DNA of 5,108 nt from positions 1 to 5,108 of the forward strand of contig JAUZQA010000329.1 in assembly GCA_030705665.1 (NCBI GenBank). Reading direction: 5' to 3'. This document shows, one piece after another, positions 1-4,095 of the stretch; positions within the stretch are counted from its first letter, which is position 1; the number at the start of each line of letters is the position of its first letter. The notes under the pieces were generated by a model. That model ran no database searches and was not told where the DNA came from. It saw only the letters and a list, made by a program, of their open reading frames with translations. This stretch comes from Bacillota bacterium. Its GTDB lineage: Bacteria; Bacillota; Bacilli; Bacillales_B; DSM-18226. A program made the position numbers and the translations under genes.

Positions 1-3
1 ACA

Positions 4-12
4 CATAAGATA
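4..12 (+). promoter_or_regulatory. Late sporulation promoter -10 of gene 1 (partial)
   Basis: CATAAGATA fits the sigma-K -10 consensus CATA-N3-TA exactly and lies 20 bases before the Shine-Dalgarno site of gene 1. The -35 element would lie to the left of the window, so the promoter cannot be fully judged. Sigma-E has an overlapping -10 consensus. The call rests on the exact match, the position, and similar matches before genes 2, 4 and 5. Confidence 0.55.
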
Positions 13-31
13 AAATGTACCAAAAGCACCT

Positions 32-38
32 AAGGAGG
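32..38 (+). promoter_or_regulatory. Ribosome binding site deciding the gene 1 start
   Basis: AAGGAGG is a near-perfect Shine-Dalgarno site. It lies only 3 bases before the ATG at 42, which is too close, but 9 bases before the in-frame GTG at 48. The GTG start also lines up the N-terminus with gene 2 (x-x-x-C-x-N-P-L-S). The ATG at 15 lies upstream of this site and cannot use it. Confidence 0.7.
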
Positions 39-47
39 AATATGAGA

Positions 48-803
48 GTGAGTAATTGCGATAATCCATTAAGTTTTAATGCTTCCGCTGAGGTGGGGAT
101 GTGTTCGAGTACTCCTGTACCGATTCGAGTCCCACACAATTCCGTTCGTTTAAAGGTCCCAGTTGTACTTGTTGAACTGGATGTCACAAGTAACCTCGTG
201 GCAAATATCACTTTTCCTGACCCTGTCCTTGAAATCAAGGACATCAAAAAACGTTTGAAAATTGTCCAATCCCGATTAATTCCATCTTTCCCCCCTTCAA
301 ATCATCAGAGGTTTACTCTGTTTTTGAGAGGATTTGTGCGCAAAAACATACAATATACTACTCCCTGTCCTTCAGCAACCAATGAGATCAGTGTATCTTC
401 TGAACTTCGTTCCTTTACGATCGACATTCCCTTCGAGTGTACGACTACGGTAGCCGCTGCAGATTTTATTACCATGCCGGAGCTGCCTTTCACGAATTCC
501 CGCTCTGAATTTGATTTCTTCCGGGCTCAAAATTTAGGTCCTGGTTTCCCGGAAAAAGATCAATTACTCTCAAATGATCTCTCACAATTCCATCAAAACA
601 GCTCTGAATTCTTTAATGAAATTATATTTGCCGAGTTGCTCCAAAGCAATATTACGGAATGGGATGAAGCGGTTGATCGAACTCCGCTACCTAATGGTCC
701 GTTTGAAGAAGGCTATTTCACAAAAGTTGTTGAAAAGATGGTTCTGACGTTCAGAATCAAGCTTTTGCAAAATCAGCAAATTAATATACGTTTAGGGGAT
801 TAA
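48..803 (+). CDS. Spore-surface protein paralogue 1 (SPOCS/CsxC-like)
   Basis: The protein is 251 residues from the GTG at 48, chosen by Shine-Dalgarno spacing and by alignment with gene 2; ATG 42 or ATG 15 would add 2 or 11 residues. It has no signal peptide or membrane segment, as expected of a coat or exosporium protein deposited from the mother-cell cytosol. Residues 1-35 form a flexible arm with Cys4 and Cys19. The beta-rich core starts near Lys36 (KVPVVL) and holds the IKKRLKIVQSRL and LFLRGFVRKNIQY segments. Cys107 follows in a TPCPSATN motif, and Cys131 ends the VPFEC-like strand. From residue 156 comes a block with DFFRAQNLG and GFPEKDQLL, then ITEWDEAVDR and a final strand ending in LLQNQQ. 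It ends soon after, without the tails of its paralogues. The core resembles SPOCS/DUF3794 domains; the precise role is inferred, not shown. Confidence 0.82.
   Translation: MSNCDNPLSFNASAEVGMCSSTPVPIRVPHNSVRLKVPVVLVELDVTSNLVANITFPDPVLEIKDIKKRLKIVQSRLIPSFPPSNHQRFTLFLRGFVRKNIQYTTPCPSATNEISVSSELRSFTIDIPFECTTTVAAADFITMPELPFTNSRSEFDFFRAQNLGPGFPEKDQLLSNDLSQFHQNSSEFFNEIIFAELLQSNITEWDEAVDRTPLPNGPFEEGYFTKVVEKMVLTFRIKLLQNQQINIRLGD
505..556 (+). repeat. 52-base block identical to 1480-1531
   Basis: This stretch of gene 1, which encodes the DFFRAQNLG-GFPEK block, is identical base for base to positions 1480-1531 of gene 2, synonymous sites included. Flanking coding sequence of the two genes differs at many third positions, so this is a local island of nucleotide identity. 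Confidence 0.85.
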
Positions 804-938
804 TATTGATCAGCAGGGCTAAAAGAGAGAATCTGATTGAAGAGCATTTTACCCTCGAATAGTATGAAATTGATAGTCAAATAGAGCCTATTTTTATATT
901 TCCTTACAAATTCCACAATTCCCCTCCTTAGTTTGTCC
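804..938. other. Intergenic stretch between genes 1 and 2
   Basis: I see no supported gene here. A weak AT-rich inverted repeat, AAATAG (879-884) and CTATTT (888-893) with a 3-base loop, is followed by TTATATTT and could be a poor terminator for gene 1. GCCTATTT at 886-893 also fits, in reverse, the core of the GerE binding consensus RWWTRGGY. Both matches are short enough to be chance. Confidence 0.3.
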
Positions 939-967
939 ATACTTTTAGCTTGTACTAGCATAGAATA
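939..967 (+). promoter_or_regulatory. Late sporulation (sigma-K/sigma-E type) promoter of gene 2
   Basis: ATAC at 939-942 and CATAGAATA at 959-967 are separated by 16 bases. The -10 fits CATA-N3-TA exactly, and an AC at this distance is the sigma-K -35 core. Transcription would begin near 974, about 28 bases before the Shine-Dalgarno site. The same two elements at the same spacing occur before gene 4. Sigma-E cannot be excluded because its consensus overlaps. Confidence 0.72.
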
Positions 968-1016
968 CATTGTATCCCAAAATAACAAGATACTATTAAT
1001 TAAAGGAGGAAAAATA

Positions 1017-1835
1017 ATGCAAGATTGTAATAATCCATTAAGCACTAATGCATCTGCTGAGGTTGGCATGTGTACAAATACTCCAATTATAACTCGAGCT
1101 GCCGTCCCCCCTGGTACACAACTTATGAAAGTACCTGTTGTGCTTGCCGAACTGAATATTAACGCGAATCTTGTTGCCAACATCACATTCCCTGACCCCG
1201 TTCTTGAAATTAAAGACATCAAAAAACGCTTGAAAATAGTCCAGTCTCGTTTGGTACAGGGATTTACAACAACCAATGGCCCAGTATTTACCCTGTTTCT
1301 GAGAGGATTTGTCCGCAAAAATATTCAATATGCCACGCCATGTCCTTCGGCGACAAATCAAAATGCTGTATCTTCCGAAATGCGTTCCTTTACGGTCGAT
1401 GTCCCGTTTGAATGTTCGACAGATATTCCATTAAGCTCATTCTTAACGATCCCCTCGTTTCCAGCTATAGGTCAACGTGCTGAATTTGATTTCTTCCGGG
1501 CTCAAAATTTAGGTCCTGGTTTCCCGGAAAAGGATCAGTTGCTCTCAAGTGATCTTTCACAATTCCATCAGGCGAGTATACAACCCCTCAACGAAATTGT
1601 ATTCACTGAATTATTAGCGAGCACTATCACAGAGTGGGATGAGGCGGTTGACCGCCAGCCGTTGCCAAATGGGCCATTTGAAGAAGGCTTTTTTACAAGG
1701 ATCGTTGAAAAGATGGTAGTGTCATTTGCCATTAAACTCTTGCAAAACCAACAACGTTTCGTATCTGTTTTAGGTGGTCCCCCTGTAGTATCCACTACTC
1801 TGACAGATAATTCGAACCCGCTTAACAATCAATGA
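1017..1835 (+). CDS. Spore-surface protein paralogue 2 (SPOCS/CsxC-like)
   Basis: The protein is 272 residues. The ATG at 1017 is chosen because AAAGGAGG (1002-1009) lies 7 bases before it; an in-frame ATG at 933 exists but lies before the promoter -10. It aligns with gene 1 along its whole length. Cys4 and Cys19 sit in the N-terminal arm, the core begins at Lys38 (KVPVVL), and LFLRGFVRKNIQY, Cys109 (TPCPSATN) and Cys133 (VPFEC) follow. The DFFRAQNLG-GFPEKDQLL block starts at residue 158, then come ITEWDEAVDR and the LLQNQQ strand. It differs from gene 1 mainly in a tail of about 26 residues, rich in Val, Ser, Thr and Asn and ending in LNNQ. No signal peptide or membrane helix is seen. Gene 3 starts 73 bases downstream with no terminator between, so the two are probably cotranscribed. 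A spore coat or exosporium location is inferred from the domain type and promoter. Confidence 0.87.
   Translation: MQDCNNPLSTNASAEVGMCTNTPIITRAAVPPGTQLMKVPVVLAELNINANLVANITFPDPVLEIKDIKKRLKIVQSRLVQGFTTTNGPVFTLFLRGFVRKNIQYATPCPSATNQNAVSSEMRSFTVDVPFECSTDIPLSSFLTIPSFPAIGQRAEFDFFRAQNLGPGFPEKDQLLSSDLSQFHQASIQPLNEIVFTELLASTITEWDEAVDRQPLPNGPFEEGFFTRIVEKMVVSFAIKLLQNQQRFVSVLGGPPVVSTTLTDNSNPLNNQ
1480..1531 (+). repeat. 52-base block identical to 505-556
   Basis: This is the gene 2 copy of the identical block described for gene 1. The match breaks at the base before 1480 (G here, T in gene 1) and at the base after 1531. Confidence 0.85.
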
Positions 1836-1851
1836 TTACAAAAAGGGGCTC

Positions 1852-1859
1852 ATTTAGGT
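1852..1859 (+). promoter_or_regulatory. Possible GerE box before gene 3
   Basis: ATTTAGGT fits the core RWWTRGGY of the consensus for GerE, a late mother-cell transcription regulator, but the downstream YY part does not fit. No CATA-N3-TA element is found between genes 2 and 3. The match is short and may be chance. Confidence 0.2.
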
Positions 1860-1908
1860 TAAGCAAATTATTTCTTATGAAAAATAAATTATAGTGAGGA
1901 GCGATTTT

Positions 1909-2730
1909 ATGTTTAAGAATATATCTTCTAGCTGTCATGTTAGAAGTGCCAGCTGCACACCCGTACAAGGTTGTCCTCCGCTGGAGACCAGAAATGTCGC
2001 AAAAGTAACACATACTGATTGTTTTACTGACTTATCTCTACCATTAACAGGTTTGATCAAAACTCCTGTGGTTATTGGACTAACTTTGGCACAAATTGAT
2101 ATCGAAGCCGTGGATACCCTTCCAGTCCCCGCACGTGCTTTAAAATCCGTTCGAAAGAATGTACATTTTACTCAATGTCGTTTGGTTCCGACGTTGCCAG
2201 GTCTTGCTCCAAAATTATTTTTGGGCGGCTTTGTGCATAAAAATATCCAGTTTATTGATGCATCATCCGGAATTGTCCGCGACCATGAAGTAAATGTTCC
2301 CTTTGAATGCACCATCCGCCTTGATAATATCCCCAATCCGCCGGTCATTCCAAGTGATAAAAATGTATTTAATACCCAGTTTATTGAAACATCCAACGGA
2401 ATGGATGAAAACCGCTGCGTTACAGGAGGAAGGACGTTTGAATGGTTCAACGAACCGTTTGAATGTGAGGTAGTCTTTGCCGCTACCAATGAAGTAGATC
2501 TGTTGGAAGACTTCGATAGATTTGGCACGTTTAAAACCATTCGGGAGAAACTGGACGTCATTGCGTTAATTCTCATCACGCAAAAACAACTGGCCGGTGC
2601 AACAACCTTCGCGGGTATAGGCGGGTTAGCTGGTCTTCCGGCTGGCGCAGTTGCCGCCATTGCACCTATCTTAGCGGGATTTGGCGTAACACTTCCAGCC
2701 CCAACCACGACATCAGCGCCAGGCACGTAA
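1909..2730 (+). CDS. Divergent cysteine-rich SPOCS-like spore protein with hydrophobic Gly/Ala tail
   Basis: The protein is 273 residues. The ATG at 1909 is preferred because GAGGAG (1896-1901) lies 7 bases before it; the GTG at 1894 overlaps that site. Eight cysteines are visible: 9, 16, 22 and 38 in the N-terminal arm, then 90 (TQCRLVP), 134 (VPFEC), 170 and 186 (PFEC). The core shares the TPVVI strand, KLFLGGFVHKNIQF and VPFEC segments with genes 1 and 2, but lacks their DFFRAQNLG-GFPEKDQLL block. Residues from about 229 form a Gly/Ala-rich hydrophobic tail that could be a membrane-like helix or a self-association segment, ending in APTTTSAPGT. The PTTT there echoes the repeat unit of gene 4. 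It probably shares the gene 2 transcript and ends at the 2739-2779 terminator. A structural spore coat or exosporium role is inferred from the domain and the high cysteine content. Confidence 0.85.
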   Translation: MFKNISSSCHVRSASCTPVQGCPPLETRNVAKVTHTDCFTDLSLPLTGLIKTPVVIGLTLAQIDIEAVDTLPVPARALKSVRKNVHFTQCRLVPTLPGLAPKLFLGGFVHKNIQFIDASSGIVRDHEVNVPFECTIRLDNIPNPPVIPSDKNVFNTQFIETSNGMDENRCVTGGRTFEWFNEPFECEVVFAATNEVDLLEDFDRFGTFKTIREKLDVIALILITQKQLAGATTFAGIGGLAGLPAGAVAAIAPILAGFGVTLPAPTTTSAPGT

Positions 2731-2738
2731 ATAAGGTT

Positions 2739-2779
2739 AAAAAGACCGATACTGTTTTTAATAGATATCGGTCTTTTTT
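2739..2779 (+). terminator. Bidirectional intrinsic terminator between convergent genes 3 and 5
   Basis: A perfect 13-base inverted repeat, left arm 2739-2751 (AAAAAGACCGATA) and right arm 2766-2778, encloses a 14-base loop. The right arm runs into six T residues and the left arm begins with five A residues, so it works as a stem plus U-tract in both directions. It lies 8 bases after the gene 3 stop and 46 bases beyond the gene 5 stop. Confidence 0.9.
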
Positions 2780-2825
2780 CTGTTGGTTTTCGCATTCTGT
2801 AAGTATTTTACTTGAAGCCTTAATC

Positions 2826-3746
2826 TTATCCGTGCCAGGCTCCAAGGTTCACATACTGCTGCTGAAGGATATCAATCGTTAAGGACGCTGATGCCTGAAT
2901 ATCAATTTGAGCTCCTTTCAAGGAAGGGGTGGTTTGTTCAGTCGATACAATTCGAAAGTCCTTTACCTGAAAAATTGCATCCTCTACATATTTTTCATAT
3001 TGTTCCCAGTGAATACTTCCTTCAAAACTGTTGAATTCAAAACTCTTCTGATATTGATCCGGCAGATCCGGTGGAAAAATCCACTCAATTTCTTTGTTTT
3101 TCTGCCAGGGAATGTTTACTTTGGCAGTTTTCAGTGAACCTGTTTCATCGTCCGCCACGTAATCCAAAACAGCTGTCAGTATACCCTTTAAAAATACAAT
3201 ATTTTTTGGAAGAAGCAAGCGCCCTTCGACCTTATTCACAGACCAGCTAAGTTTTTTTATTGAGGAGATGCGAAGCTCGAGATCATAGGAATCAAAAATG
3301 TCGACTGTGATGATGACGGCAGAAAGTAATACGGGGATTTTCGCTATCGGCAGAGAAACATTTTTATTAGATTGCTTCGTTGGTAAAATATTCTGTGTGG
3401 GTTTTGATTTTTCCACGTCAAGATCAGCTGTTGCTTCTTTTTCTAACATACAGGCATCAGTTGATTCTTTTTCCTCGTGCTCATAAGAATGACTATTTTC
3501 AGTATGAGGGTGATGCTCCTCATTACAGGACATTTTTTCCTCAGACATGTTTTCAAAAGAGGAATCGTGTTCAGTCAATTCATCAAGTAAAGGATCTGAT
3601 TTTGAAGCATTACTCTGTTTCTCGGCCACCTGAGGAAGCTTTTTTAGTAACGGCTGAGGATTATTTTCAGTCTTGGAAGCCTGAACCGATTGCTTCTTCT
3701 GATTATTTCGTTGATTTTTCATATGCATTGAAACAGTGTATGTCAA
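2826..3746 (-). CDS. Charged, His/Glu-rich protein with C-terminal SPOCS-like core (probable spore protein)
   Basis: The protein is 306 residues if read from the TTG at 3746; ATG codons at 3728 and 3722 would give 300 or 298. None has a good Shine-Dalgarno site, so the start is uncertain. Residues 1-130 look disordered: Lys/Gln/Asn-rich at first, then strongly acidic, with a His/Glu-rich patch at about 71-95 containing HHPH and Cys74, and Cys99 after it. From residue 135 (AKIPVLL) a divergent core follows. Its order matches the other four genes: an IPVLL strand, ISSIKKLSW, GRLLLPKNIVFLKGILTAVLDYV in the place of LFLRGFVRKNIQY, and VNIPW in the place of VPFEC. A later FRIV strand and the final IDILQQQYVNLGAW also line up loosely. 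The core has no cysteine. The gene is convergent with gene 3 and has its own late-sporulation-type promoter. The role is unknown; the long acidic half could bind metal or basic partners. Confidence 0.78.
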   Translation of the reverse strand: MTYTVSMHMKNQRNNQKKQSVQASKTENNPQPLLKKLPQVAEKQSNASKSDPLLDELTEHDSSFENMSEEKMSCNEEHHPHTENSHSYEHEEKESTDACMLEKEATADLDVEKSKPTQNILPTKQSNKNVSLPIAKIPVLLSAVIITVDIFDSYDLELRISSIKKLSWSVNKVEGRLLLPKNIVFLKGILTAVLDYVADDETGSLKTAKVNIPWQKNKEIEWIFPPDLPDQYQKSFEFNSFEGSIHWEQYEKYVEDAIFQVKDFRIVSTEQTTPSLKGAQIDIQASASLTIDILQQQYVNLGAWHG

Positions 3747-3766
3747 CAGCGAAACCTGTTTCTTTT

Positions 3767-3780
3767 CCCTCCTCTCCTCT
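3767..3780 (-). promoter_or_regulatory. Misplaced strong ribosome binding site before gene 5
   Basis: On the minus strand this reads AGAGGAGAGGAGGG, an excellent Shine-Dalgarno sequence, yet the nearest start-type codon in any frame (TTG 3746) is 20 bases away. A small inverted repeat, GAAAC (3762-3758) and GTTTC (3755-3751), lies between. If it folded, the effective gap would be about 8 bases. Confidence 0.4.
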
Positions 3781-3798
3781 GTCGAAGGTATCTTGTTA

Positions 3799-3827
3799 TA
3801 ACGTATGAACCAGGGCTAGTAAGATGT
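3799..3827 (-). promoter_or_regulatory. Late sporulation (sigma-K/sigma-E type) promoter of gene 5
   Basis: On the minus strand CATACGTTA (3807-3799) fits CATA-N3-TA exactly. An AC lies 18 bases upstream (3827-3826), two bases more than in the promoters of genes 2 and 4, so the -35 fit is weaker. Transcription would begin near 3792, just before the purine-rich site at 3780-3767. Confidence 0.55.
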
Positions 3828-3842
3828 TCGCCCAAATCTTAG

Positions 3843-3932
3843 GTATTTGCCCAAATTCCAACTGGCGGAGTTACAATCACAGATTATGTAAAAGGATCAA
3901 TATACCGATTTGTTCAAAGAGCAACCGTTTAA
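3843..3932 (+). pseudogene. Possible 3' remnant of a lost gene
   Basis: A start-less frame of 29 codons reads VFAQIPTGGVTITDYVKGS and then IYRFVQRATV before a TAA that lies inside a hairpin. The composition looks protein-like rather than random, and a stop followed by a hairpin is the usual layout of a gene end. I do not recognise the family. A frame this short may well be chance. Confidence 0.2.
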
Positions 3933-3955
3933 TTTGAAATATCGGCAGGCTCTTT
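3916..3955 (+). terminator. Hairpin, possible degenerate terminator
   Basis: AAAGAGC (3916-3922) pairs with GCTCTTT (3949-3955), and CCG (3925-3927) with CGG (3943-3945). The T-run after the stem is only three bases, so termination would be weak. An alternative fold pairs CCGAT (3905-3909) with ATCGG (3941-3945) and TTCAAA (3913-3918) with TTTGAA (3933-3938). No intact gene precedes it on this strand. Confidence 0.35.
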
Positions 3956-4031
3956 AAGGAAGGGTGATTTAACGGTATTTCTTAACTACGCTTTACTGTT
4001 AATTTCCACGTTTTCCCCTTACCATTTGCCT

Positions 4032-4060
4032 ATACACAGATGTCTATGAAACATAGAATA
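4032..4060 (+). promoter_or_regulatory. Late sporulation (sigma-K/sigma-E type) promoter of gene 4
   Basis: ATAC at 4032-4035 and CATAGAATA at 4052-4060 are separated by 16 bases. Both elements and the spacing are the same as before gene 2. Transcription would begin near 4067, about 14 bases before the Shine-Dalgarno site. The -10 is embedded in a palindrome, and a GerE-like core overlaps the -35, so added control is possible. Confidence 0.75.
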
Positions 4061-4068
4061 ATCTGTGT
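4034..4068. repeat. Palindrome enclosing the gene 4 promoter
   Basis: Outer arms ACACAGAT (4034-4041) and ATCTGTGT (4061-4068) are perfect inverted repeats. Inner arms TCTATG (4043-4048) and CATAGA (4052-4057) also pair, around an AAA loop. The arms are joined by one base on the left and three on the right, giving 14 pairs in 35 bases. The right inner arm contains the start of the -10 element. No T-run follows, so it is not a terminator, and most of it lies before the predicted transcription start. Confidence 0.8.
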
Positions 4069-4080
4069 TAATGGTCAAAT

Positions 4081-4088
4081 AAAGGAGG
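4081..4088 (+). promoter_or_regulatory. Ribosome binding site deciding the GTG start of gene 4
   Basis: AAAGGAGG lies 7 bases before the GTG at 4096, the same spacing as in gene 2. The next in-frame ATG (4126) has no such site and would cut into the region aligned with genes 1 and 2. Confidence 0.85.
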
Positions 4089-4095
4089 AATTAAC

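Larger units (their letters stand above)
3808..4031. other. Divergent intergenic region between genes 5 and 4
   Basis: Together with the promoter zones beside it, this stretch makes up about 350 bases without an intact gene. It holds an imperfect direct repeat, TTCGCCCAAATC (3827-3838) and TTTGCCCAAATT (3846-3857), then a short open frame without a start (3843-3932) and a hairpin (3916-3955). From about 3956 to 4027 I see only AT-rich sequence. GCCTATAC at 4028-4035 fits the reverse GerE core RCCYAWWY and overlaps the gene 4 -35 element. Confidence 0.5.

Noticed and set aside
933..1016. Upstream ATG at 933 as the start of gene 2
   Set aside because: It would place the start before the promoter -10 at 959-967 and ahead of the strong ribosome site at 1002-1009.
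800..1318. Minus-strand open frame across the gene 1-gene 2 spacer and the start of gene 2
   Set aside because: Most of it mirrors gene 2. The spacer part has a possible ATG near 938 but no Shine-Dalgarno site and no recognisable protein pattern.
2172..2795. Minus-strand open frame of 207 codons opposite gene 3
   Set aside because: Gene 3 on the plus strand has the family segments, a ribosome site and a terminator just after its stop; the minus frame runs through that terminator.
3718..3746. Vegetative promoter TTGACA-N17-TATGAA on the minus strand
   Set aside because: The -35 is perfect but the -10 matches only four of six bases, and it lies within or at the very start of gene 5; probably chance.
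3380..3808. Plus-strand open frame of 142 codons inside gene 5
   Set aside because: The minus-strand frame has the family core and a late-sporulation promoter; the plus frame shows no recognisable domain and no ribosome site that I could find.
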